Shown here piece by piece: positions 53,550-61,772 of a stretch of DNA of 64,000 nucleotides (position 1 is its first letter; every line of letters starts with the position of its first letter). The stretch is from the NCBI RefSeq assembly GCF_000761215.1, contig NZ_CP009438.1, forward strand, positions 1,751,001 through 1,815,000. The letters are read 5' to 3'. The notes beneath the pieces were generated by a model, which worked only from the letters and a program-made list of their open reading frames with translations, was not told the DNA's origin and searched no databases. Position numbers and translations under genes: made by a program. Origin of the DNA: Streptomyces glaucescens (GTDB taxonomy: Bacteria; Actinomycetota; Actinomycetes; Streptomycetales; Streptomycetaceae).

Positions 53550-53828
53550 TCATCGAGGGGTGGCGCCCGGCTGACGGGCGGGAGCCGGAGGCCCCGGGCG
53601 GGCGTCCAGCGCGGTGAGCGCGTCGCGCAGCCCCCGGTGTACATCCTCGTACACCTCGACGTGTCCGTCCGTCGCGAGGTGGTCGGCGTCGGCCAGCCGG
53701 TCCAGGGCGGCGTCGACGTCGGCGTTCCCGGTGGGCGTGCGGGGCACGCCGAGCGGGGCCGGGGCGGCGGGGTCGTCAGCGGACTCCGGCGCCGGCGGCT
53801 CCGGCACCGCGGGTACTTCGTCGTTCAT
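53550..53828 (-). CDS. Small hypothetical upstream of tlyA
   Basis: 92 residues: a Pro/Ala-rich N-terminus, then a short conserved helical segment (NADVDAALDRLADADHLATDGHVEVYEDVHRGLRDALTAL) and a Pro-rich tail. A protein of this pattern commonly sits before tlyA in Streptomyces. It ends 54 bases before tlyA and is probably cotranscribed. Function unknown. Confidence 0.65.
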   Translation of the reverse strand: MNDEVPAVPEPPAPESADDPAAPAPLGVPRTPTGNADVDAALDRLADADHLATDGHVEVYEDVHRGLRDALTALDARPGPPAPARQPGATPR

Positions 53829-53869
53829 GCCCCGACGCTACCCCGAAGCCCTGGGGTACCGTCGATCCG

Positions 53870-54217
53870 ATGGCCACGATCGAGGAGTGCCGCGGCGCAC
53901 TCGACAAGCTCTCGGACAGCATGCGGCGCTCCGAGGGGGACGTCCGCGAGGCGGCGGCCCTCGACCGCTCGGTGAGCTGCCACATCACGGACCTGGACGT
54001 CACGTTCGCGGGCCGGATGACGGGCGGCCGGATCGAGGTGCACGAGACCGTCCAGGGCCCGCCCCGCGAGAAGGCGCGGATCCGGCTCGCGATGACCGGC
54101 GACGACCTGGTCGCGCTGGTCGACGGCGAGCTGCACTTCGCCCGGGCGTGGGGCTCGGGCCGGGTGCGGCTGGAGGCGGGCCTCACCGATCTGTTTCGGC
54201 TCAGGAAGCTGCTGTAG
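53870..54217 (+). CDS. SCP2 sterol carrier-like protein
   Basis: 115 residues with the SCP2 pattern: SVSCHITDLDVTFAGRMTGGRIEVHETVQG, then KARIRLAMTGDDLVALVDGELHFARAWGSGRVRLEAGLTDLFRLRKLL. It is a small lipid-binding fold; a ligand is not known. Its 3' end overlaps the convergent siderophore ATPase gene by 17 bases. Confidence 0.85.
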   Translation: MATIEECRGALDKLSDSMRRSEGDVREAAALDRSVSCHITDLDVTFAGRMTGGRIEVHETVQGPPREKARIRLAMTGDDLVALVDGELHFARAWGSGRVRLEAGLTDLFRLRKLL

Positions 54218-55037
54218 CCGCCACCTTCGCGCCGCGGGCCCGGCCGGCCGTGCGAGCCCTGCGCGCGGCCGGCACCACCAGCGGCGTACCGGTCTCCGGG
54301 TCGTCGACGACCTGGCAGCGCAGCCCGAAGACCCGCTCGACCAGCTCGGCGGTGACGATGTCGTTCGGCGCGCCCTGGGCGATCACCTCGCCGCCGCGCA
54401 GCGCGATGAGGTGGGTGGCGTACCGGGCCGCGTGGTTGAGGTCGTGCAGCACGGCGACGAGCGTGCGGCCCTGCTCCTCGTGCAGTTCGGCGCAGAGGTC
54501 GAGCACGTCGATCTGGTGCTGGATGTCGAGGTAGGTGGTCGGCTCGTCGAGCAGCAGCAGCGGGGTCTGCTGGGCGAGCGCCATCGCGATCCACACCCGC
54601 TGCCGCTGGCCGCCGGACAGTTCGTCGACGTACCGGTCGGCCAGCTCGGCCACCCCGGTCTGCGCCATGGACTCCCGCACGACCCGCTCGTCCTCGCTCG
54701 ACCACTGGCGCAGCAGGCCCTGGTGCGGGTACCGGCCGCGGCCGACCAGATCGGCGACGGTGATGCCGTCGGGAGCGATCGACGACTGCGGCAGCAGGCC
54801 GAGGGTGCGGGCGACCTTCTTCGCCGGCATCGACTGGATGACCTGCCCGTCGAGCAGCACCCGGCCCTCGCTCGGCTTCAGCATCCGTGACAGCGCCCGC
54901 AGCAGCGTGGACTTGCCGCACGCGTTGGGGCCGACGATCACGGTGAAGGAGTGGTCGGGGATCTCCACCGAGAGCTGTTCGGCGATGACCCGCTGGTCGT
55001 AGGCGAGGGTGACGTTCTCGGCGGACAGGCGGTTCAC
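54201..55037 (-). CDS. Iron-siderophore ABC transporter ATPase (FhuC/FecE-like)
   Basis: 278 residues with Walker A GPNACGKSTLLRAL, signature LSGGQRQRVWIAMALAQ, Walker B LLLLDEPTTYLD and switch His in VLHDLNHAARYA. It powers the two FecCD permeases encoded upstream. The GTG at 55037 is chosen because GAAGGAG lies 4 bases before it and homologues start MNRLSAENV; an ATG at 55073 overlaps the permease stop (ATGA). The downstream 17-bp overlap with the SCP2 gene is convergent. Confidence 0.94.
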   Translation of the reverse strand: MNRLSAENVTLAYDQRVIAEQLSVEIPDHSFTVIVGPNACGKSTLLRALSRMLKPSEGRVLLDGQVIQSMPAKKVARTLGLLPQSSIAPDGITVADLVGRGRYPHQGLLRQWSSEDERVVRESMAQTGVAELADRYVDELSGGQRQRVWIAMALAQQTPLLLLDEPTTYLDIQHQIDVLDLCAELHEEQGRTLVAVLHDLNHAARYATHLIALRGGEVIAQGAPNDIVTAELVERVFGLRCQVVDDPETGTPLVVPAARRARTAGRARGAKVAATAAS

Positions 55038-55069
55038 GGTGCTCCTTCGGTTGTTCGGCCAGGGGGCGC

Positions 55070-56146
55070 TCATATCCGGCCCGCCCGGCGCTCGGTGACC
55101 AGCAGCCACAGCAGGTACACGCCGCCGACGACGCCGGTGACCACGCCCACGGGCAGCTGGTCGGCGCCGAACAGCCGCTGCGACACCCAGTCGGCGGTGA
55201 CCAGCAGCGCGGCGCCCATGCACAGCGACGGCAGCAGGTTCGGGCCGGGCGAGCGGGTCAGCCGCCGGGCGAGCTGCGGCGCGGTGAGCGCCACGAAGCT
55301 GACCGGGCCGGCGGCGGCGGTGGCGGCCGCGGTGAGCAGGACGGCGGACACCATCAGCAGCATCCGTACGCGCTCCACGCGCACCCCGAGGGCGTTGGAG
55401 ACGTCGTCGCCCATCTCCATCATCCGCAGCCCGCGCGCGTTGGCGAGGACGAGCGGGACGAGCACGGCGCACAGCGCCGTCAGCGGCCAGACCTGCGCCC
55501 AGTCCCGGCCGCTGAGCGAGCCGGTCATCCAGACGAGAGCGCGCGATGCGTCGACCAGGTCGGCCTTGGTCATCAGATAGCCGTTGACGGCCGTGACGAT
55601 CGCCGAGATGCCGATGCCGACGAGGACCAGCCGGTAGCCGTGCACCCCCCGCTTCCAGGCGAGCGCATAGATGGAGAGACCGGTCACCAGACCGCCCACG
55701 AGGGCACCCAGGGTCACCTCGGAGGCGCTGCCGGAGAACAGCACGATCACCACGAGCGCCCCGGCCGTCGCCCCCTGCCCGAGCCCGAGGATGTCCGGAC
55801 TGCCCAGCGGATTGCGGGAGATGGCCTGGAACAGCGCGCCGCCGAGCCCGAGCGAGGCCCCGACCAGCAGCCCGACCAGCACCCGCGGCAGCCGCAGCTC
55901 GTTGACGATGAACTGCTGACCGGGGTCGCCGCCGCCCAGCAGGGTCTTCAGCACGTCACCGGCGGACATCGGGAAGTCGCCGGTGCCGATCAGCAGCACG
56001 CTCGCGGTGAACGCGGCGGCCAGCAGCAGCACGACCACCGTGACGGCCCGGACGTCCACCCGCACGGACAGCCCGCCCGGGGTGCGCAGGGCGCGGGCCG
56101 CGCCGTGCGCCGCGCCGCCCCCCGTGCTCTTCTCTGCACTCTTCAC
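55070..56146 (-). CDS. FecCD-family siderophore permease (second)
   Basis: 358 residues with about ten membrane helices and the FecCD motif LRLPRVLVGLLVGASLGLGGALFQAISRNPLGSPDILGL, as well as ANARGLRMMEMGDD and VALTAPQLARRL. The GTG start overlaps the stop of the first permease (GTGA), as expected for a heterodimeric importer. It is followed at once by the ATPase. Confidence 0.93.
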   Translation of the reverse strand: MKSAEKSTGGGAAHGAARALRTPGGLSVRVDVRAVTVVVLLLAAAFTASVLLIGTGDFPMSAGDVLKTLLGGGDPGQQFIVNELRLPRVLVGLLVGASLGLGGALFQAISRNPLGSPDILGLGQGATAGALVVIVLFSGSASEVTLGALVGGLVTGLSIYALAWKRGVHGYRLVLVGIGISAIVTAVNGYLMTKADLVDASRALVWMTGSLSGRDWAQVWPLTALCAVLVPLVLANARGLRMMEMGDDVSNALGVRVERVRMLLMVSAVLLTAAATAAAGPVSFVALTAPQLARRLTRSPGPNLLPSLCMGAALLVTADWVSQRLFGADQLPVGVVTGVVGGVYLLWLLVTERRAGRI

Positions 56147-57186
56147 AGCTGGGCCGTCCTCCGCCGTCGTACCAGAAAGATGAAGACCGGGCCGCCGAGG
56201 ATCGCCGTGACGATGCCGACCTGGAGCTCCGCGGGCCGGGCCACGACGCGGCCGACGACATCGGCACCGAGCAGCAGCACCGGCGACAGAACGGTCGCGT
56301 ACGGCAGGATCCAGCGCAGGTCCGGGCCGGTGAAGGAGCGCACCACATGCGGCACCATCAGCCCGACGAACACGATCGGCCCGCAGGCGGCGGTCGCCGC
56401 CCCGCACAGCACGGTCGCGGCGAGCATGGCCAGCGCCCGGGTCCTGTTCAGGTCGGCGCCCAGGGCCTTGGCGGTGTCGTCCCCCATGGCCATGGCGTTC
56501 AGCGGCCGGGCCAGGGACAGCGCGAGCACCATGCCGGCCGCCATGAACGGCAGCACCTGCACGATGGTCTCGCCGGTCGCCGAGGTCAGCGACCCCACCG
56601 TCCAGAACCGCATCCGGCCCAGCGCCGCCTCGTCCAGGATCATCACGGCCTGGAGGTAGCCGTAGAGCGCGGCACTGATCGCGGTACCGGCCAGCGCCAG
56701 CCGCACCGGCGTGGCACCCCGGCTGCCGCCCAGGAACCAGACCAGCGCGCCCACCGCCGCGGCCCCGCAGAACGCGAACCACACATAGCCGCTCAGGCTG
56801 GTGACGCCGAGGAAGGTGATGGCGGTGACGACGGCGGCGGAGGCACCCGCGTTGATGCCGAGCAGCCCGGGGTCGGCCAGCGGATTGCGGGTCAGCGCCT
56901 GGAGCACGGCACCGGCGAGGCCGAGCGCCGCTCCGGCGAGCAGCCCCAGCAGGGTCCTGGACAACCGGTCCGCGACGACGGTGTCCCCGTACGTCCCCGA
57001 GGCCTCGAACAGGCCGTGCCAGACCTGCTCCAGGGAGAGCCCGCGGGCACCGATCGCGATGCTCGCCAGCGCGACGGCCACCAGGATCCCCACGGAGACG
57101 AGCAGCCCGACGGCCCGTACCGCCCGGCGGTTCGGGGGCGCGGGAGCGGCCGCCGCGCGCGGCTCGGGAGGGCTTTCTACCAACAC
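56143..57186 (-). CDS. FecCD-family siderophore permease (first)
   Basis: 347 residues with about ten membrane helices: RLSRTLLGLLAGAALGLAGAVLQALTRNPLADPGLLGINAGASAAVV and LARPLNAMAMGDDTAKALGADL are the family signature. It heads an iron-regulated operon (FecCD, FecCD, ATPase). A DmdR/IdeR-type iron box starts 4 bases upstream of the GTG. A substrate-binding protein gene is not adjacent. Confidence 0.93.
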   Translation of the reverse strand: MLVESPPEPRAAAAPAPPNRRAVRAVGLLVSVGILVAVALASIAIGARGLSLEQVWHGLFEASGTYGDTVVADRLSRTLLGLLAGAALGLAGAVLQALTRNPLADPGLLGINAGASAAVVTAITFLGVTSLSGYVWFAFCGAAAVGALVWFLGGSRGATPVRLALAGTAISAALYGYLQAVMILDEAALGRMRFWTVGSLTSATGETIVQVLPFMAAGMVLALSLARPLNAMAMGDDTAKALGADLNRTRALAMLAATVLCGAATAACGPIVFVGLMVPHVVRSFTGPDLRWILPYATVLSPVLLLGADVVGRVVARPAELQVGIVTAILGGPVFIFLVRRRRTAQL

Positions 57187-57190
57187 GCAG

Positions 57191-57209
57191 TTAGGTTAGC
57201 CTACCCTGC
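57191..57209 (-). promoter_or_regulatory. Iron box (DmdR1/IdeR type) of the siderophore operon
   Basis: TTAGGTTAGCCTACCCTGC agrees at about 15 of 19 positions with the consensus TTAGGTTAGGCTAACCTAA, the left half being perfect. It lies between the GTG start and the expected promoter, where a bound Fe2+-DmdR1 dimer would block transcription when iron is sufficient. Confidence 0.85.
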
Positions 57210-57255
57210 CAAGCAATCAAGATCTTCAACCGGCGCGAACGCGGGGCGCACGGAC

Positions 57256-58284
57256 TCACAGACCCAGCCGCGCCAGCGCCTTCCCCCCGTCCAGCTCGCA
57301 GGCACCCTCCCCGCCCGCGGTCCACGCGGCGGCGCACAACGCCCGCAGCCCGTCCAGCGCCGCACCGTCCCCGCTCAGCTCCAGCCGCTCGCCGCCCGCC
57401 GTGGCCGTCCACCCCCCGCACCGGAAACCGTCCCCGGCCTCGACGACCTCCGGCTGCCCCGCCAGCAGCCCCCGCAGGTCCGCGTCCACATACGTCGGCC
57501 GGTGCCGGGGCTCCGCGGCCAGCAGCCGCGCCCCGTCCGTCACCCCGGTCAGCACCAGCAGCGAGTCGACGCCCCCGTTGAACGCCCCCTCGATGTCCGT
57601 GTCCAGCCGGTCCCCCACCACCAGCGGCCGCTCGGCCCCGGTCCGCAGGATCGTCTCGCGGTGCATCGGCGGCAGCGGCTTGCCCGCCACCGTCGGCTCG
57701 GCACCGGTCGCGATCCGCACCACCTCCACCGCGGCCCCGTTCCCCGGCGCGATGCCCCGGGCACCGGGGATCGTCAGATCGGTGTTGGACGCGAACCACG
57801 GCACCCCGCGCGCGATGGCGTAGCAGGCCTCGGCGAACCGCCCCCACGGCAACTCCGGCCCCCCGTACCCCTGCACCACCGCCGCCGGCTCGTCCTCCGC
57901 CGACTCCACCGGGACGAGCCCGCGCTCGCGCAGCGCCACCCGCAGCCCCTCCCCGCCGACCACGAGCACCCGCGCCCCCGCCGGCACCTGCTCGGCGACC
58001 AGCCGCGCCACCGCCTGCGCGGAGGTGATGACGTCGGACGCCTGCGTGGGTATCCCCAGCTCCGTCAGGTGCGCGGCCACCGCGTCCGGTGTACGCAGCG
58101 CGTTGTTCGTGACGTACGCCAAGTGCATCCCGCCGTCCCGCGCGGTCGCCAGCGAATCGACCGCGTGCGAGATCGCGTTGCCGCCCGCGTACACCACTCC
58201 GTCCAGGTCGAGCAGCGCCGTGTCGTACGCCTCGCTCAGCACCCGCCCACTGCCCGCGGGCCTCATCCTGACGCCCTGGCTCAT
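57256..58284 (-). CDS. NagD-like HAD phosphatase
   Basis: 342 residues with HAD motif I LLDLDGVVYAGG, motif II region AYVTNNALRTPDAVA, and GDRLDTDIEGAFNGGVDSLLVLTGV, the order of NagD-type (class IIA) phosphatases. These dephosphorylate small phosphosugars or nucleotides. GGAG is 9 bases before the ATG. The C-terminal about 65 residues are extra relative to short NagD proteins. It is downstream of no operon; a 77-bp divergent gap separates it from DUF1015. Confidence 0.88.
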   Translation of the reverse strand: MSQGVRMRPAGSGRVLSEAYDTALLDLDGVVYAGGNAISHAVDSLATARDGGMHLAYVTNNALRTPDAVAAHLTELGIPTQASDVITSAQAVARLVAEQVPAGARVLVVGGEGLRVALRERGLVPVESAEDEPAAVVQGYGGPELPWGRFAEACYAIARGVPWFASNTDLTIPGARGIAPGNGAAVEVVRIATGAEPTVAGKPLPPMHRETILRTGAERPLVVGDRLDTDIEGAFNGGVDSLLVLTGVTDGARLLAAEPRHRPTYVDADLRGLLAGQPEVVEAGDGFRCGGWTATAGGERLELSGDGAALDGLRALCAAAWTAGGEGACELDGGKALARLGL

Positions 58285-58361
58285 CGCACACCGCTCCTCG
58301 TCCACGTCCGGTCTCTTTCCCCGATCATCCCCCATGCCACCGGCCCACGTACGATGCCGGG

Positions 58362-59654
58362 ATGAACACAGCAGGTCACTCGGAAGCAACGGCGCGCCGA
58401 GGCCTGGAACTCACCCCGTTCCGAGGCCTGCGCTACGACCCCGACCGGGTCGGCAGCCTGGCGGCCGTGACATCACCGCCGTACGACGTCGTGGTCCGCC
58501 CCGACGGCCTGCACCACCTGGAGGCCGCCGACCCGCACAACATCGTCCGGCTCATCCTTCCCCAGGCCGCCACCCCCGCCGAGCGCAACGAACAGGCCGC
58601 CGGCACCCTGCGCCGCTGGCTCGCCGACGGCGTCCTGGCCGCCGACCCCGAGCCCGGCCTGTACGTCTACGAGCAGCAGGACGGCGCCGGCCTCCTGCAA
58701 CGGGGCATCATCGGCGCCCTGCGCGTCTCCGAACCGTCGGAATCCGTGGTCCTGCCCCACGAGGACGTCATGCCGCACGTCGTCGCCGACCGCGCCGCCC
58801 TGATGCGCGCCACCGAGGCGAACCTGGAACCGCTGCTGCTGACCTACCGCGGCAACGGCTCGGCGGCCGGCGCCACCGCCGTCGTCGAGCGCACGGCGGA
58901 CCTGCCCCCGCTGCTGGCCACCACCACGGAGGACGGCCACCAGCACCGCCTGTGGTCCGTGACCGACCCCGCCGACGTGGCCGCGGTCCAGGCCGACCTC
59001 GCCCGCCACCAGGCACTCATCGCCGACGGCCACCACCGCTGGGCGACCTACCGCCGGCTCCGCGCCGAGCACACCTCCCCCAGCCCCTGGGACTACGGCC
59101 TGGTCCTGCTCGTCGACACCGCCCGCTACCCCCTGCGCGTGCGCGCCATCCACCGTCTCCTGCACGGCCTGCCCGTCGCCGGCGCCCTCGCCGCCCTCGA
59201 CGGCCTGTTCCGCGTACGCCACCTCGACGCGCCCCTCACCGAAGCGCTCGACCTGCTCGGCGACGCCGCCCGGGACGGCAACGCCTACCTCCTCGCCGGT
59301 GACGGCGGCTACCACCTCGTCGACCGCCCGGACCCGGCCCTGCTGGCCCGCACCGTCCCCGCCGGCCGCCCCGAGGCCTGGCGTTCCCTGGACGCCACCG
59401 TCCTGCACGCCACGCTCCTGGAGCACGTCTGGCGCATCCCCGAGGACTCCCCGGCCCACATCGCCTACATCCACGACGCCGCCGCCACGGTGGCCAAGGC
59501 GGAGCACGACGGCGGCACGGCCGTCCTCCTGCACCCGGTGCGCGAGGAGGTCGTCCGCGACCTCGCCCGCCAGGGCGTCACCATGCCCCGCAAGTCCACC
59601 TCGTTCGGCCCGAAACCCGCCTCGGGCCTGGTGCTGCGCGCCCTGGGCATCTGA
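58362..59654 (+). CDS. DUF1015 family protein
   Basis: 430 residues with the family marks LTPFRGLRYDPDRVGSLAAVTSPPYDVV, LYVYEQQ, and ADGHHRWATYRRLR near the middle. Cytosolic. No biochemical role is known; in actinobacteria it is often found near NagD-like genes, which may reflect a phosphosugar link. ATG at 58362; ends before a strong convergent terminator. Confidence 0.88.
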   Translation: MNTAGHSEATARRGLELTPFRGLRYDPDRVGSLAAVTSPPYDVVVRPDGLHHLEAADPHNIVRLILPQAATPAERNEQAAGTLRRWLADGVLAADPEPGLYVYEQQDGAGLLQRGIIGALRVSEPSESVVLPHEDVMPHVVADRAALMRATEANLEPLLLTYRGNGSAAGATAVVERTADLPPLLATTTEDGHQHRLWSVTDPADVAAVQADLARHQALIADGHHRWATYRRLRAEHTSPSPWDYGLVLLVDTARYPLRVRAIHRLLHGLPVAGALAALDGLFRVRHLDAPLTEALDLLGDAARDGNAYLLAGDGGYHLVDRPDPALLARTVPAGRPEAWRSLDATVLHATLLEHVWRIPEDSPAHIAYIHDAAATVAKAEHDGGTAVLLHPVREEVVRDLARQGVTMPRKSTSFGPKPASGLVLRALGI

Positions 59655-59671
59655 ACGCCGCCCACGACGAG

Positions 59672-59706
59672 AAGAGGGGCGGGACCACATCGGTCCCGCC
59701 CCTCTT
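59672..59706. terminator. Bidirectional terminator between DUF1015 and RGG-TPR genes
   Basis: Perfect 15-bp stem (AAGAGGGGCGGGACC and its complement) with a 5-nt loop, ending in a T-run on the plus strand. Confidence 0.92.
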
Positions 59707-59715
59707 TTCCGCGCG

Positions 59716-61458
59716 TCAGTCGCGAGTACCGTCCTCGCCCCGGTCCGGCTCGCCGCCCGTGCCGTCCTCGTCGAGCGCGTCGACGAACTCCACCCCGTCC
59801 AGCTCGGCGAGCCGGTCCGACGCGTCGGTGCTGCCGTCCCGGTCCGCCTCCACGGCCTTGGCGAACCACTCCCGCGCCTCGCGCTCCCGGCCGGCCGCGA
59901 GCAGCGCGTCGGCGTAGGCGTACCGCAGCCGCGCGGTCCACGGCTGTACGGCGCTGGAGGCCAGCTCCGGGCTCTGCAAGGTCACGATGGCCGCGTCCAG
60001 CTGCCCCATGTCACGGCGGGCGCCGGCCGCGACGAGCCGCATCTCCACCTGCCCGGCCTTGTCCAGCTTGTGCACCTCCGGCGCACCCGCCATGTCCAGG
60101 GCCTTCTCCGGCCGCCCGAGTCCGCGCTCGCAGTCCGCCATCAGCGGCCACAGCTCCACGGTCCCGGTCATCCGCCGCGCCGCCCGGAACTCGGCCAGCG
60201 CCTCGGCGTACTTCTGGTTGGCGTACGCAGCGAACCCGGCCGCCTCCCGCACCGCCGCGACCCGCGATGCCAGCCGCAGCGCGACCTTGGAGTAGCCGTA
60301 CGCCCCCTCGGGGTCCTCGTCGATCAGCCGTGCGACCATCACCAGGTTCTTGGCGACGTCCTCGGCGAGCGTCTTGGGCAGGCTCTGGAGCTCCTGCCGC
60401 ACGTCCTTGTCGATCTCGTCGCCGGTGACGTCCTCCGGGATCGGCAGCCGCTTGATCGGCTCGCGGTCCCGGTCACGGTCCCGCTCCTCACGGAAGCGCC
60501 CACCGCCGCCGCGCCGGTCGTCGCCGCCCCGGCCGCGGAAGCCACCGCCACCGCCACCGGGCCGCCCGCCTCGGTCGTCCCGGCGCGGCCCACGGCCCCC
60601 GCGGTCGTCCCGGCCCCGGAACCCGCCGCGCTCCCCACGGCTGTCGTCCCGGCGGAATCCTCCACGGTCACCGTCACGGCGGTCGTCCCGGCGGAAACCG
60701 CCGTCGCGGTCATCACGACGGAAACCGCCGTCGCGGTCGTCGCGACGGAATCCTCCACGGTCACCGTCACGCCGGTCGTCCCGACGGAAGCCGCCATCGC
60801 GGTCGTCACGGCGGTCGTCACGGCGGACATCGCGCCGATCGTCCCGTCGGAAGCCGCCGCGGTCACCGCGGTCGTCGCGCCGATCGTCGCGCCCGAAGCC
60901 GCCGTCGCGGTCGTCGCGCCGGCCGTAGCCGCCGCCTCGGTTGTCGTCCCGGCGGAACCCTCCGCGGTCACCGTCACGCCGGTCGTCACGCCGGCCGTAG
61001 CCGCCGCCACCGCGGTTGTCGTCCCGCCGGAAGGCGGGCCGGTCACCGCGGTCGCCGCGCTCGTCGCGTCGGTCATCGCGACGGTCGTCGCGTCGGTCGT
61101 CGCGTCGGAATCCCCGGTCACGGTCGTCTCCCCGGAACCCGCGGTCCCGGTCGTCGCGACGCGGACCGCGGTCCCGGTCGTCACCACGCCGGTCGTCACG
61201 GCGGTCGTCGCGCCGGCCGTAGCCGCCACCGCGGTTGTCGTCGCGGCGAAACCCGCCACGGTCGCCGCGGTCGCCGCGCTCACCTCGGTCGTCCCGGCGG
61301 TAGCCACCACGGTCACCACCGTCGCGACGGCCGAAACCGCCCCGGTCGCGGTCGTTGCGCTCGCCGCCCCGGCGGAACCCGCCGCGGTCGCCGCGATCCC
61401 CACCATCCCTGCGCCGCTGGTCGCGCTCCGGACGGTCGTCGGGAGAGTTGGTGGACAT
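59716..61458 (-). CDS. R/D/G-rich repeat protein with C-terminal TPR domain
   Basis: 580 residues. About residues 14-330 are low complexity: dozens of GGFRRDD, GGYGRRDD, RDDRRDDR units giving an alternating Arg/Asp polyampholyte with RGG-like patches. About 335-560 is an ordered TPR-like region (YGYSKVALRLASRVAAVREAAGFAAYANQKYAEALAEFRAARR). Tandem repeats of 15-24 bp at 60460-61450 encode the first part. The ATG follows AGGAG by 6 bases. It lies 94 bases after the 5S rRNA gene on the same strand, behind a terminator. It may bind RNA or ribosomes; function unknown. Many Streptomyces have similar genes in this place (from memory). Confidence 0.85.
   Translation of the reverse strand: MSTNSPDDRPERDQRRRDGGDRGDRGGFRRGGERNDRDRGGFGRRDGGDRGGYRRDDRGERGDRGDRGGFRRDDNRGGGYGRRDDRRDDRRGDDRDRGPRRDDRDRGFRGDDRDRGFRRDDRRDDRRDDRRDERGDRGDRPAFRRDDNRGGGGYGRRDDRRDGDRGGFRRDDNRGGGYGRRDDRDGGFGRDDRRDDRGDRGGFRRDDRRDVRRDDRRDDRDGGFRRDDRRDGDRGGFRRDDRDGGFRRDDRDGGFRRDDRRDGDRGGFRRDDSRGERGGFRGRDDRGGRGPRRDDRGGRPGGGGGGFRGRGGDDRRGGGGRFREERDRDRDREPIKRLPIPEDVTGDEIDKDVRQELQSLPKTLAEDVAKNLVMVARLIDEDPEGAYGYSKVALRLASRVAAVREAAGFAAYANQKYAEALAEFRAARRMTGTVELWPLMADCERGLGRPEKALDMAGAPEVHKLDKAGQVEMRLVAAGARRDMGQLDAAIVTLQSPELASSAVQPWTARLRYAYADALLAAGREREAREWFAKAVEADRDGSTDASDRLAELDGVEFVDALDEDGTGGEPDRGEDGTRD
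60460..61450 (-). repeat. Tandem coding repeats of the R/D/G-rich region
   Basis: Short imperfect repeats such as CGGTCGTCGCGACGGAAACC and variants fill nearly 1 kb. They stay in frame and encode GGFRRDD-type units. Confidence 0.9.
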
Positions 61459-61500
61459 CGGTGACTCCTGTCTTCGGTACCGCAAGCATTGTAAAAACGA

Positions 61501-61544
61501 AAGGACCCCTGGTCCCAGCTGAACGCTGGTGACCAGGGGTCCTT
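61501..61544 (-). terminator. Terminator of the rRNA operon
   Basis: Perfect 14-bp outer stem (AAGGACCCCTGGTC and GACCAGGGGTCCTT) with an inner CCAGC/GCTGG stem, followed on the minus strand by TTTCGTTTTTAC. It ends rRNA transcripts 9 bases after 5S and 43 bases before the start of the downstream repeat-protein gene. Confidence 0.93.
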
Positions 61545-61552
61545 CCAAAGAT

Positions 61553-61672
61553 TGTTCGGCGGCGTCCTACTCTCCCACAGGGTCCCCCCTGCAGTACCAT
61601 CGGCGCTGTAAGGCTTAGCTTCCGGGTTCGGAATGTAACCGGGCGTTTCCCTCACGCTATGACCACCGAAAC
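61553..61672 (-). rRNA. rrf: 5S ribosomal RNA
   Basis: About 120 bases; on the minus strand it begins GTTTCGGTGGTCATAGCG, contains CCCGGTTACATTCCGAACCC and ends GTAGGACGCCGCCGAAC, all typical of Streptomyces 5S. End bases are approximate to 1-2 nt. Confidence 0.97.
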
Positions 61673-61772
61673 CCTAATGGTTTCGAGCGAACAAGCACAC
61701 TCTTCTGTTATGCGTTCTGCTCAAACCGGCAACGGTCGTTGCCTCAGAACTAACACAGTGGACGCGAGCAAC

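Noticed and set aside
60460..61450. CRISPR-like array of short repeats
   Set aside because: Repeats are imperfect, without equal unique spacers, and stay in frame as protein repeats; no cas genes nearby.
59299..61464. 720-codon plus-strand ORF opposite the repeat protein
   Set aside because: The Val/Ala/Thr-rich product is the antisense of the R/D/G repeats; the minus frame has a ribosome site and an ordered TPR region.
61673..61772. tRNA gene in the 23S-5S spacer
   Set aside because: The 100-bp spacer shows no cloverleaf or CCA-like acceptor; no tRNA is visible in the window.
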